64,000 nucleotides of DNA from Bradyrhizobium sp. (GTDB taxonomy: Bacteria > Pseudomonadota > Alphaproteobacteria > Rhizobiales > Xanthobacteraceae). Position 1 is the first letter of the stretch; every line of letters starts with the position of its first letter. The position numbers and the translations under genes were made by a program. The stretch covers positions 1-64,000 of the forward strand of contig NZ_SSMW01000002.1 in NCBI RefSeq assembly GCF_004799405.1, in the 5' to 3' direction. The notes beneath the pieces were generated by a model, which worked only from the letters and a program-made list of their open reading frames with translations, ran no database searches and had not been told where the DNA came from. Shown piece by piece: positions 25,326 to 34,339 of this stretch.

Positions 25326-26057
25326 TCACAACGTGGTGACAAACGGGTCGAATTTCGCGCGCGAGTACGCCGGCCGGGCCTGTATTTTAGCCCACCATTC
25401 GGCGACGCGGGGATGTTTCCTGGGGCCGACTTCATCGGGCGCGATTTCCTCGTCGATCCGTTTGACGAACGGCACCGCCGCGATGTCGGCGATCGAATAG
25501 GCGTTGCCGACCATCCAGCCCGAGGGTTTCAGCGCTGCTTCCATCCGGTCGAGCAGCGAGGTCACCAGCTTATCCCTGGCTGCGCCGCGTTCTTCCTCGC
25601 TGTAGGGCTTGCGCGCGGCCCGCAGCCAGGCTTCCTGGCGCTCCTTGCTCGGGATGTTCTTGAGCACTTCGGCGAGTTCCTGGTCTGACCATTGCGATGC
25701 GGTTTTCGCCAGATGATGACGCCAGTTAAAAATGATGAGATTGCCGATCAGCCCGTCGATGTGCCGGATCCAGTTGCGCATCACCGCGCGCTCGTAGGGC
25801 GCATCCGGGCGCAGCGGCGGATCGGGATAGGTCTCGTCGAGATATTCGCAGATTGTGCCGCTCTCATGCAGCGGCTTGCCGTCATGAATCAGGGTCGGGA
25901 TCACGCCCAACGGATTGATCTTGAGGTATTCCGGCGAGTGATGCTCAAGCCTGGCCATATCGACGACATGGCCCTCGTAGCCAAGACCCTTTTCCTCAAG
26001 ACACAGCCGCACCCGGCGCGAGGCGCTTGAGCGCCAGCCGTGGTGGAGGATTATCAT
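25326..26057 (-). CDS. Glutathione S-transferase family protein
   Basis: A 243-residue cytosolic protein. The N-terminal thioredoxin-like domain opens MIILHHGWRSSASRRVRLCLEEKGLGYEGHVVDM and continues to NPLGVIPTLIHDGKPLHESGTICEYLDE, which holds the cis-proline and the glutathione-binding E-S/S motif. The helical C-terminal domain contains NAYSIADIAAVPFVKRID, the conserved N-capping segment. The serines after HHGWR would be the catalytic candidates. Possible roles are detoxification, dehalogenation or ether-bond cleavage; context does not choose. Confidence 0.88.
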   Translation of the reverse strand: MIILHHGWRSSASRRVRLCLEEKGLGYEGHVVDMARLEHHSPEYLKINPLGVIPTLIHDGKPLHESGTICEYLDETYPDPPLRPDAPYERAVMRNWIRHIDGLIGNLIIFNWRHHLAKTASQWSDQELAEVLKNIPSKERQEAWLRAARKPYSEEERGAARDKLVTSLLDRMEAALKPSGWMVGNAYSIADIAAVPFVKRIDEEIAPDEVGPRKHPRVAEWWAKIQARPAYSRAKFDPFVTTL

Positions 26058-26193
26058 GATTTGCTCCCCGAACGCATTCGTTGGCTCGAACGTCCGGGGT
26101 GTGGTGGCACTTTTCGGCGGGTTCGGGAATACCCCTGAAGGTTCTGGCGCCTATGCTCCATGGATCGGGCTATGAGGCGGGCTTGCCTGACGT

Positions 26194-27534
26194 TTACTGC
26201 GCCAGGTGCGCCGTCAACGGATGGTTGCCGGCCTGGCTGAAGAACGCCGCTTCTTCGGCGGTGGCTTCCAGAAGCTGCTGGTCCTGGTCATAGATGTCGT
26301 TGCGGAACTGGATGGTCTGGTCCCTGGTCATCCATGCCGTCAGGTAGACCCAGGCCACCGGGACTTTCTTCGGCAGCACGATATCCTCGCGTTGGCCGGT
26401 GGCGATGGCGGCATCGATGGCGGCGCGATTCCATTTCGGCATCTCTTCCTGCAGCAGCCACGCGGCGAGGTCGCGCACATTGTCGACCCGCGAGCAGCCG
26501 TGTGAATCGAAGCGGTAGTCGTCGCTGAACAGGTTGCGCTGGTTGGTGTCGTGCATATAGACCGAATAGGGGTTCGGCATGTCGATTTTCACCGCACCGA
26601 GCGCGTTCCAGGCGCCGGATTGCTGGCGCACCGTGAAGTTCGGCGTGCGCGCGCCGGACCAGTCCACCGCATGCGGGTCGATCGGGGTGTCATGCGCATC
26701 GAGCACTTCCATGTGCATGCGGGAGAGATAGGTCGGATCCTTGCGCATATGCGCCGAGATTTCGGTCTTCGAGATCGATGACGGAACGGTCCAGGTCGGG
26801 TTGAGATTGACGCTGGTGATCTCGGCGGTCAGCGTCGGCGACGGCTTCTCGGTCTTGCCGACGATCACGCGATAACGCCGCACCACATGATCGTTCTCGA
26901 CCGCTTCGGCAAAGGCCGCTGGCAGGTTGACGACGGCATAGCGCTGCCCGAATGAAAAGTTCATGTTCTCGATACGCTCGAGCGAGGCTTCCAGCTGCTT
27001 GATCCGCTGCTGAACGGGAACGTTGAGGGCTGCCAGCGTCCGCGGGGTCACGGTCCCCGTTGGCGCCAGGCCATGGCGGGCCTGGAAGCGCTTCACGCCT
27101 TCGGCGACAACCTCGTCATAGGGGCCGGTGGCTTTGTCCTCGGCAAGATCGCCGGTGATCAGAAGCCGCTTTCGCAACTGATCGTCGTTCGGTCCCGGCA
27201 CCCCGATCGCAAATTTGGCGTCCGCCGGGATCATCGGCCATCCGCCGCGCACCGCGATATCCGAATAGCTCAACGCGGCTTCCTTGATCCGTTGCGCGGT
27301 GCCTTCGTCGAAGGTCGGCTCATGCGACAACGCCAATGCAGCCGCGGAGCGGGATTCCGGCGTGGAGACGGCGACCGCCGGCTTTGCCGCTGCCGCCCGC
27401 GGGGCGGGCTTTTCCCCAGCGGCCGGCGCGGCCGTAGCCGGCCTGGCGGGGAGCGGCGCGGTTGGCGAGTTCTGGGCAAGGGCCGGCGCAGCCGCAAGCA
27501 TCGTGGCAACGGCAATGATGGTCATTCTTCGCAT
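26194..27534 (-). CDS. L,D-transpeptidase (YkuD family, YcbB/LdtD-like)
   Basis: An exported peptidoglycan cross-linking enzyme of 446 residues. It has a signal peptide ending near AAAPALAQ, an alanine/proline linker, a putative peptidoglycan-binding region (VKRFQARHGLAPTGTVTPRTLAALN near residues 148-172) and a YkuD catalytic domain. Landmarks of the YcbB subfamily are NLPAAFAEAVENDHVVRRYRVIVGKTEKPSPTL and the active-site region FDSHGCSRVDNVRDLA, with the catalytic Cys about residue 350. It would make 3-3 cross-links in the periplasm, a common activity in rhizobia. Confidence 0.93.
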   Translation of the reverse strand: MRRMTIIAVATMLAAAPALAQNSPTAPLPARPATAAPAAGEKPAPRAAAAKPAVAVSTPESRSAAALALSHEPTFDEGTAQRIKEAALSYSDIAVRGGWPMIPADAKFAIGVPGPNDDQLRKRLLITGDLAEDKATGPYDEVVAEGVKRFQARHGLAPTGTVTPRTLAALNVPVQQRIKQLEASLERIENMNFSFGQRYAVVNLPAAFAEAVENDHVVRRYRVIVGKTEKPSPTLTAEITSVNLNPTWTVPSSISKTEISAHMRKDPTYLSRMHMEVLDAHDTPIDPHAVDWSGARTPNFTVRQQSGAWNALGAVKIDMPNPYSVYMHDTNQRNLFSDDYRFDSHGCSRVDNVRDLAAWLLQEEMPKWNRAAIDAAIATGQREDIVLPKKVPVAWVYLTAWMTRDQTIQFRNDIYDQDQQLLEATAEEAAFFSQAGNHPLTAHLAQ

Positions 27535-27799
27535 GCTGGATGCCTTTGGAATGGGCCGCGACGGCGATGGCGTTGAAATCGACGGGTTTGGCGGTTTGGA
27601 CCGGTCGGATGGGGTGAAATCGATCCCGTCATTCGCGTTTGGGGAGTTTAGCCCGCGACAGTTGCGTTCTGATTAAGTCGTGGTACTGCGCTGCCGCAAG
27701 CCCCGGATTGGACTTTTGTGGCCTTTGATATGTCGCGGCGGACGCTAATGTGGTTCGCGAGAAAGCCGGCCGATCAAGAAATAAATGTTGGGAGAAACC

Positions 27800-28783
27800 A
27801 TGGTGTTGACGCGCCGACAGGCGATGGCCGGATTTGGCGGCGGGCTGGCCTTGCTGAAGGGGTTGCCGGCCATGGCCGAGGCGGCCTATCCCAGCCGGAC
27901 CATCAAGATGATCGTGCCCTATCCAGCCGGCGGCACCACCGATTTTCTCGGCCGCCTGGTGGCCGATCAGATCCAAACCGGCCTTGGCGCGGCGGTCTTC
28001 GTCGAGAACAAGCCTGGCGCCGGCACCACGCTGGGCGCCGAACAGGTCGCGCGGGCCGAACCGGATGGCTATACGCTGCTGATGGCGACCTCGACCACGT
28101 TGGCCATCAACAAGACACTCTACAAGAAGCTGCCCTACGATCCGGTGAAGGATTTCACGCCGATCGCGCTGGTGGCCGGCGTGCCCTTCGCGCTGATCGT
28201 CAACCCGTCGCTACCGGTGAAGACGCTGGCCGAATTCATTGCTTATGCGAAGTTGAATCCTGGACTGGCGTTCGGCTCGGCCGGCAATGGCAGTCCGCAC
28301 CATCTCGGCGCCGAGATGCTGAAGACGGCGGCGGGCATCGACATCCGTCACGTCTCGTATCGCGGCAGCGTGCCGGCGATGCTCGATGTGATCGCGGGGC
28401 ACATTCCATTCATGGTGGTGGACCTGCAACCCGCGCTGCCGCAGATCCGTGACGGCAAGCTGAGGGTGCTCGGCGTCACCACGCTAAATCGTGTCGCCGC
28501 GGCACCCGACATTCCGACGCTGGCCGAAGGCGGCCTTGCGGGGTTCGAACTCGTCGCATGGCAGGGCGTCGTCGCGCCAGCAGGCGTACCGCGCGCCATC
28601 GTCGACCAACTGGCGGCGCAGATCGGAAAGCTGGTGGCCGATCCCGCCACCCGCGACAAGCTCACTAAAATCGCGCTGGAACCGCTGCCTGCTTCGACGC
28701 CCGACAGCTTTGCGGGCTACATCAAGGCCGAGGTCGACCGCTGGGCCGTCATTGTCAGGAATTCGGGCGCCGAAGCGGAATGA
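27800..28783 (+). CDS. Tripartite tricarboxylate transporter-type substrate-binding protein (Bug/TctC)
   Basis: A periplasmic binding protein of about 327 residues. From ATG 27800 (GGGAGAA upstream; an ATG at 27785 is also in frame) it opens MVLTRRQAMAGFGGGLALLKG, a Tat-like TRRQ signal, then YPSRTIKMIVPYPAGGTTDFLGRLVADQI, the typical Bug N-terminus. No TctA or TctB genes are near; Bug proteins are often orphan sensors or shared carriers. The four-base overlap with the monooxygenase start (ATGA) ties it to that enzyme, so an aromatic acid is a plausible ligand. Confidence 0.9.
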   Translation: MVLTRRQAMAGFGGGLALLKGLPAMAEAAYPSRTIKMIVPYPAGGTTDFLGRLVADQIQTGLGAAVFVENKPGAGTTLGAEQVARAEPDGYTLLMATSTTLAINKTLYKKLPYDPVKDFTPIALVAGVPFALIVNPSLPVKTLAEFIAYAKLNPGLAFGSAGNGSPHHLGAEMLKTAAGIDIRHVSYRGSVPAMLDVIAGHIPFMVVDLQPALPQIRDGKLRVLGVTTLNRVAAAPDIPTLAEGGLAGFELVAWQGVVAPAGVPRAIVDQLAAQIGKLVADPATRDKLTKIALEPLPASTPDSFAGYIKAEVDRWAVIVRNSGAEAE

Positions 28784-30420
28784 TCGAGTCTGATGTGCTG
28801 ATCGTTGGCGCCGGACCGGTGGGGCTCACGCTGGCGATCGACTTGGCGTGGCGCGGTATCGGCGTGACGGTCGTGGAAACGCGCGCCGCCGGCACCGTGC
28901 CCGATCCGAAATGCAACCATGTCGCCGCCCGCACCATGGAAATCTTCCGGCGGCTGGGGATCGCCGAAAAGGTACGCAACGCCGGCTTGCCCGCGGATTA
29001 TCCGCACGACATCGCCTATCGCACCACGTTCACCGGACAGGAATTGACGCGCATTCCGATTCCCTGCCGGCGCGACCGTTTCACGCAGAAGGACGGTCCT
29101 GACGGCAACTGGCCGACCCCGGAGCCGCCGCATCGCATCAACCAGATCTTTCTCGAACCGATCCTGTTCGCGCATGCCGCAGCACAAGGCCGCATCCACC
29201 TAATCAACCGGACCTCGGCCGAAGGCGTGGTGGTGGAGGATACTTCCGCAACCGTGACCTTGCGTGATCTCGAAACCGGCGCGGCGCGGCGTTTGAGCTG
29301 CCGCTATCTGATCGGTTGCGACGGCGCGCGCTCGATCGTCCGCAAGGCGGTCGGCGCTGAACTGACCGGCGACGCCATCGTCCAGCGCGTGCAGTCGACC
29401 TATATCCGCGCGCCCGGCCTGATCGTTCTTCAACACCATGAGCGCGCCTGGGGGACCGGTTCGATCAATCCCCGACGTTCCGGCATGGTGTATGCGATCG
29501 ATGGCCGCGAGCGATGGCTGCTGCATAACTACATGAAGCCGGGCGAGACCGATTTCGATGCGGTCGATCGCGACGCCTGCATTCGAACCATCCTCGGGGT
29601 GGATGCGGACTTCCAGTACGACATCCTGTCCAAAGAGGATTGGTACGGACGCCGCCTGATCGCCGACAAGTTTCGCGACCGCTGCGCGTTCCTCGCCGGC
29701 GATGCGGCGCATATCTGGGTGCCCTATGCCGGTTACGGCATGAACGCCGGGATTGCCGATGCCATGAACCTGTCGTGGCTATTGGCCGCGCATCTCAACG
29801 GCTGGGCGCCATCTGCCATTCTCGATGCCTATGAGGCGGAGCGCTGGCCGATCACCAGCCAGGTTTCGCGATTCGCGATGTCGCATGCCGAGGCCGAGAT
29901 TCGCCGACGCGGCGCGGTCCCCGACGAGATCGAGGATGCCGGACCGCAGGGCGAACGGGCGCGGCAACAGGTCGGGCGTCTCGCCTACGAAATCAACGTC
30001 CGGCAATACGCCTGTGCGGGTCTCAACTTCGGCACTTATTACGATCGCTCACCGATCATTGCCTATGACGGCGCCGAACATCCGGCCTATACGATGAACA
30101 GCTATACGCTGTCGACGGTTCCGGGCTGCCGCACGCCGCACCTGTGGCGCGAGGACGGCAGCTCGCTCTACGATGCGATGGGGCCGGAATTCACGCTGCT
30201 CAGGTTCGATTCCAGCATCGAGGTCGTGGCACTTGAGGCCGCCGCCGGCAGGCGGGGCGTGCCGTTGAAGGTCGTTGACATCCAGCGGCCAACGGCCGCC
30301 GTCTTCGATGGTATCGGATTGATACTGTCGCGGCCGGACCAGCATGTGGCGTGGCGCGGAAATACGATACCGATCGATCCACTGGCGTTGATCGATCGGA
30401 TTCGCGGTGCTGCAAATTAG
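28780..30420 (+). CDS. FAD-dependent aromatic monooxygenase (PheA/TfdB family)
   Basis: A flavoprotein hydroxylase of 546 residues. The dinucleotide fold DVLIVGAGPVGLTLAIDLAWRG lies at residues 5-26, the NADPH/FAD motif CDGARSIVRKAVG near 185, and the FAD-ribityl motif FLAGDAAHIWVPYAGYGMNAGIADAMNLSW near 305-335. The extended C-terminus has the thioredoxin-like domain of phenol-type hydroxylases (LILSRPDQHVAWRG). It should add a hydroxyl to a phenol, resorcinol or aromatic acid. Translationally coupled to the Bug binding protein upstream. Confidence 0.9.
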   Translation: MIESDVLIVGAGPVGLTLAIDLAWRGIGVTVVETRAAGTVPDPKCNHVAARTMEIFRRLGIAEKVRNAGLPADYPHDIAYRTTFTGQELTRIPIPCRRDRFTQKDGPDGNWPTPEPPHRINQIFLEPILFAHAAAQGRIHLINRTSAEGVVVEDTSATVTLRDLETGAARRLSCRYLIGCDGARSIVRKAVGAELTGDAIVQRVQSTYIRAPGLIVLQHHERAWGTGSINPRRSGMVYAIDGRERWLLHNYMKPGETDFDAVDRDACIRTILGVDADFQYDILSKEDWYGRRLIADKFRDRCAFLAGDAAHIWVPYAGYGMNAGIADAMNLSWLLAAHLNGWAPSAILDAYEAERWPITSQVSRFAMSHAEAEIRRRGAVPDEIEDAGPQGERARQQVGRLAYEINVRQYACAGLNFGTYYDRSPIIAYDGAEHPAYTMNSYTLSTVPGCRTPHLWREDGSSLYDAMGPEFTLLRFDSSIEVVALEAAAGRRGVPLKVVDIQRPTAAVFDGIGLILSRPDQHVAWRGNTIPIDPLALIDRIRGAAN

Positions 30421-30448
30421 ATGAGTGAGGGCTGGACCGGATCGACGC

Positions 30449-30844
30449 CTAGTCTTCGTTGGCGGCGATCGATTCCATCAGGGACACCAACTGACGCTGC
30501 ACGGTCTGGTCCTTGATCTTGCTGTAGGCCCGCAGCAACCTCAGGCTGAACGCGCTGTCGAGAAACAGCAGGCTTTCGACTTCCCGCGCCTTGCCGTCGC
30601 CGTCATAGAAAAATGTCACGGGCACATCGAGCGCTGTGGCGATCTGCTGCAGACGCGCAGCGCCGACGCGGTTGACGCCCTTCTCGTATTTCTGGACTTG
30701 CTGAAAGCTGACGCCAAGCTGCTCGCCGAGTTCCGCCTGGGAAATTCGCTGTTCAACGCGCCGCAACCGAATTCGCTTGCCCAACTCAATGTCGGGTTTT
30801 CCGGCACTGCGCTGCTTCATCTTCTTTGCCGCTGATTTGTTCAT
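30449..30844 (-). CDS. XRE family transcriptional regulator
   Basis: A 131-residue regulator with one helix-turn-helix, GKRIRLRRVEQRISQAELGEQLGVSFQQVQKYEKGVNRV, at about residues 22-60, preceded by a lysine-rich arm. The C-terminal half (FFYDGDGKAREVESLLFLDSAFSLRLLRAYSKI) is typical of the small Rhizobiales XRE regulators. It starts 7 nt beyond the stop of the broken LysR gene on the same strand, so both could share a message. Its target is not known. Confidence 0.88.
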   Translation of the reverse strand: MNKSAAKKMKQRSAGKPDIELGKRIRLRRVEQRISQAELGEQLGVSFQQVQKYEKGVNRVGAARLQQIATALDVPVTFFYDGDGKAREVESLLFLDSAFSLRLLRAYSKIKDQTVQRQLVSLMESIAANED

Positions 30845-30851
30845 ACCGCTC

Positions 30852-31897
30852 TTACCGTTCTTTAATCGAAAAACCCCCGAATAAGTGGGTCAGGGGTTCG
30901 CCCTTATATACCACTTTAAGTTCATCTGGATGGATGAATTCATCCTTGAACCACGGGAATCTAACAGGGTTAAAGGCTTCAACCAGCCAGTCGATCATGC
31001 GCCGCACCCGCGGAATGCCGCCGCTGCCGGGATGATAGGACAGCCAGATATCGAATGGCCGCCGCCACTCGATATCGAGAGGTACGATGTTTCCCCCAAG
31101 CGCGCAGGCGTAGGTCGGGAATACGCCGATACCGGCGCCATTGGCCACGGCCCAGTAGTTGGCACTGCTGACGTTTGTCTTCATCACCACCAATTCCCCT
31201 GGGGGCGACCGGGAAACCAGCTTTCGAAAGCTTCCTTGGCGGCGGTCCGATCGGCGACCTGCAGCACCAGTCGGTGCTTGGCTAATTCCTCGACGGTTCT
31301 CGGCGCGCCGAAAGTGTCGATGTACTTTTGGCTGGCATAGAACATCAAATGCATTCTGCCGAGCCGGACGAGTTTGACATCGAGCGTCACCGGCCGCGAC
31401 AGGTGGATCGCGATGTCGGCCTCGTGCCTCGACACGTCGGCCGAGCGCATCGCGCAGTGGAGGTCGACGATGACGTTTGGGAAGGATTGCTGAAATTCCA
31501 CAAGGCGAGGGGCCAGCCAAAATGTGCCCAGGCCCTCGGTGATGGCAACACGGACTTCACCCGAAAGAGTGTTGGCGACGGAATTGCCGGCGCGCAGCAG
31601 ATCGAACGACGCGGCCTCCATGCGTTCGACGGCCGAGACAACCACCGAGCCTTCGCCGGTCGGGCGGGTTCCATGGACATCGCGCTTGAACAGCGTGGCG
31701 CCGATTTGCCGTTCGAAATAGTCAATTCGCCGGCGGACGACATTGATGGACAGTTCGAGCCGCTCGGCCGCGGATCTGAAGCTGCCGCAGCGCACAACTT
31801 CCAGGAAGACCCTGGCCGCGTCCCAGTCCGTGAGTGTTCCAAGCGCGATCTTGTGGCGTTCCTCCTGAGGAACGCCCCTTTCCAGCACCAAGCGCAT
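30852..31897 (-). pseudogene. LysR family regulator, interrupted by a single-base frameshift
   Basis: The upstream frame (31897 to about 31190) encodes a LysR helix-turn-helix, DWDAARVFLEVVRCGSFRSAAERLELSINVVRRRIDYFE, and half of the effector domain, then ends at …GRPQGNWW-stop. The downstream frame continues the same domain (ELVVMKTNVSSANYWAVANG onward) to 30852. The switch falls in the run CCCCCAGGGG (minus strand) near 31196-31205. One missing base, or a -1 slip on GGGG, would restore …RPQGELVVMK…. So the gene is a recent pseudogene, a sequencing error or a frameshifted gene. It faces the hydrolase at 32049 and, if active, would be its likely regulator. Confidence 0.82.
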
Positions 31898-32048
31898 ACA
31901 CAGCCCCTTTCCCCGGCTAAACTTGGCAGAATATCTGGCGGACTACAACTATGGCGGGTTCCGGAACCTGTGCATTTTCGTGCCGATATTTGCCGCTGGG
32001 ACCGGCGCGGAACCCGGGCCTGCGTGCCCGCCGCTGAAAGGGAGCCGC

Positions 32049-32654
32049 GTGACTTCAGTTGTCAGCCTTCGGACCTTCGCGAATTCATCGAGCGTTCCGA
32101 TCGTCGTGTTCGTCGATATGCAGCAGGAATATCTGGCAAAGCCGCGCCTGTTCGCGATTTCCGAGATCGACTGCGCCCTGGATAATTGCCGCAAGGTGCT
32201 GGATCACTCGCGCAGGATGGGACTGCCGGTCGCCTTCATCCGCATGCTCAGCCAGTCGGCGTTTTTCAATCGCGCCACGCCGTTCGTCCGCTGGATCGAG
32301 AGTTTTGAACCGTGCCGCAACGAAATGGTGTTCGAACGCTCCAGCCCGTCCTGTTACTCCAGCGAGCCCTTCAATGCGTTGGTGAGCCAGTGCTGCGGCG
32401 GCATCGTGCTGGCGGGATTTGCCGGTGAATCGGCCTGCCTGTCGACCTTGATCGATGCGTTCCACCGCAACCACAAGGTCACTTATCTGTCCGACGCCTC
32501 GGCCAGTCACGCGCTCGAGGACGTGTCGGCGGACGAAATCCATCGCGCGGTCTCGAAAATATCCGGACTTTATGGAGAGGTATATGAAACGACCGACTGG
32601 ATCGCCTCAACTCTACCTGGCAAGCTCGGTAACAGAAAAAACGCTGGTGGCTAA
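32049..32654 (+). CDS. Isochorismatase-family cysteine hydrolase
   Basis: A hydrolase of about 201 residues from GTG 32049, with AAAGGGAG just upstream. Family features are VPIVVFVDMQQEYL (catalytic Asp) near residue 20, a VAFIRM segment, and GGIVLAGFAGESACLSTLIDAFHRNHKVTYLSDA around the position of the nucleophilic cysteine (GESACL, about residue 128). The frame extends to 31923, but that part runs into the LysR promoter. Family substrates are amides, ureas and isochorismate. Divergent from the LysR gene; overlapped at its end by a small gene. Confidence 0.86.
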   Translation: MTSVVSLRTFANSSSVPIVVFVDMQQEYLAKPRLFAISEIDCALDNCRKVLDHSRRMGLPVAFIRMLSQSAFFNRATPFVRWIESFEPCRNEMVFERSSPSCYSSEPFNALVSQCCGGIVLAGFAGESACLSTLIDAFHRNHKVTYLSDASASHALEDVSADEIHRAVSKISGLYGEVYETTDWIASTLPGKLGNRKNAGG

Positions 32655-32919
32655 TTCAGGCGAACGACTGCACGCCACCGTTGCTGCGCTTGAGCAGTGC
32701 CGGGCAACGCTCGCCGGCAGCGGCAATCGGGAGACGGCGCAACTGGTGTCGCTGGCCATTCTTCAGCTCCGGATGAAACTCAACGGAATTGCCGAGGCGG
32801 AATTGAAGGCTTTGTGCGATGCAATGAGCCCGGTTGAAGAAGTGGCGGTGGAAGCACGCAGTCCGAAATCGCCGCAAGGCCAGCGTCGGCGTCCGGCCGC
32901 CCTGAAACTGGTCCAATAG
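32584..32919 (+). CDS. Small hypothetical protein overlapping the hydrolase gene
   Basis: A 111-residue protein starting at ATG 32584 inside the last 70 bases of the hydrolase gene, in a different frame. GGAGAGG at 32574-32580 is a strong ribosome site, which supports real translation and coupling. The middle, GERLHATVAALEQCRATLAGSG through LQLRMKLNGIAEAELKALCDAM, looks like two amphipathic helices and the tail is basic and proline-rich. I do not recognise the family. The 213 bp that follow contain no gene I can support. Confidence 0.6.
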   Translation: MKRPTGSPQLYLASSVTEKTLVANSGERLHATVAALEQCRATLAGSGNRETAQLVSLAILQLRMKLNGIAEAELKALCDAMSPVEEVAVEARSPKSPQGQRRRPAALKLVQ

Positions 32920-33132
32920 CCGCGGCCAGCCCGAAGTCCGGCGGACCAACCCGGCGAAGCTGGACGACTCCAGGACGCGACCAAATCCTGCAGCGTCGCG
33001 AAACGACGCGTTGCCATCAACGGATATCACACCAAGTCGGCGCCGACCCGTTCTTGCGGCCGCGGCGCTGCGCGCCTATGGCTGAGGGATTCGCTTGCTA
33101 TCGATCATCACGGCGACCCGGAGGCTTCCGCA

Positions 33133-34302
33133 ATGGCGAAAATCAGGATCGGTCTGGTCGGATGCGGCTTCGTTTCCGAACTGCACATGTACGCTTACCG
33201 GCGCGTCTATGGCGTCGATGTCGAAGTCAAGGCCGTCGCGGCGCGCGGCGACCATGTTGTCGATTTCGCCGCTCGGCACCGAATCCCGAGGGTCTACCGC
33301 AGTTTTCGCGACTTGATGGCTGACGACGAACTGGATGTCGTTGACATCTGCACGCCGCCCAACTTGCACACCTCGATGATCATCGACGCGATGAACGGCG
33401 GCAAGCATGTCATCTGCGAAAAGCCCTTCACGGGCTACTTCGGACGCGATGGCGACAAGGCCCCGATCGGCAAGCACGTCCCGAAAGCGCTGATGTACGA
33501 GCGCGTGCTCCAGGAAATGGAAGCGACCTCTGCGGCGATAAAGAACACCGGCAAGCTGTTCATGTACGCGGAAGACTGGATCTACGCGCCGGCGGTGACC
33601 AAGACCGTGGAAATTCTCCGGGCCACCAAAGACAAGATACTTTTCATGAAGGGGGAAGAGAGTCACAGCGGCTCGCACGCGGCGCACGCGGCGCAATGGG
33701 CGATGACCGGCGGCGGCTCCCTGATCCGGATGGGGTGCCATCCGCTTTCGGCGGTGCTCTATCTCAAGCAAATAGAGGCAAAAGCCCGCGGCGAGGCGAT
33801 CAGCGTTGCGAGCGTGACCTGTGACGTCGGCAATGTCTCGGCGTGCCTGCGGCCCGAGGAGCGAGCCTTCATCAAGGCCGATCCGATTGATGTCGAGGAT
33901 TGGGGCACGCTTGCCCTGACCTTCTCCGACGGCACCAAAGCGACTGTGCTTTCGGGCGACATCATCATGGGTGGCGTGCGCAACCTGATCGAAACCTATA
34001 CCAGCGGCGGCTCGCTGTTTGCCAATATTACGCCGAACACGCACATGATGAGCTATCAGACCAGCGACGAGAAGCTCGCGAGTGTCTATATCACCGAGAA
34101 AGTCGATCGGAAGACCGGGTGGCAGTACGTCTGCCTCGAGGAGGAATGGACGCGCGGCTATTTGCAGGAAATCCAGGATTTCATGGAATGCGCCGCTACC
34201 GGCCGGCAGCCTCTGTCAGGTCTCGCGCTGGCCTACGAGACGACCAGGGTCAACTACGCCGGCTACTGGGCCGCCGAAGAGGGGCGTCGCGTGACGTTGT
34301 GA
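33133..34302 (+). CDS. Gfo/Idh/MocA family NAD(P)-dependent oxidoreductase
   Basis: A sugar- or cyclitol-type dehydrogenase of 389 residues. The N-terminal Rossmann fold opens KIRIGLVGCGFVSELHMYAY and leads to VDICTPPNLHTSMIIDAMNGGKHVICEKPF, the EKP motif that carries the conserved lysine near residue 98. The C-terminal half is the alpha/beta substrate domain. It lies alone between the small hypothetical gene and a convergent binding-protein gene 37 bp away. The usual substrates are inositols, amino sugars or uronic-acid derivatives; this one is not assigned. Confidence 0.9.
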   Translation: MAKIRIGLVGCGFVSELHMYAYRRVYGVDVEVKAVAARGDHVVDFAARHRIPRVYRSFRDLMADDELDVVDICTPPNLHTSMIIDAMNGGKHVICEKPFTGYFGRDGDKAPIGKHVPKALMYERVLQEMEATSAAIKNTGKLFMYAEDWIYAPAVTKTVEILRATKDKILFMKGEESHSGSHAAHAAQWAMTGGGSLIRMGCHPLSAVLYLKQIEAKARGEAISVASVTCDVGNVSACLRPEERAFIKADPIDVEDWGTLALTFSDGTKATVLSGDIIMGGVRNLIETYTSGGSLFANITPNTHMMSYQTSDEKLASVYITEKVDRKTGWQYVCLEEEWTRGYLQEIQDFMECAATGRQPLSGLALAYETTRVNYAGYWAAEEGRRVTL

Positions 34303-34339
34303 CGCCGCCGGCGCTTGAAGAGTCCGGCGATACCGCGGT

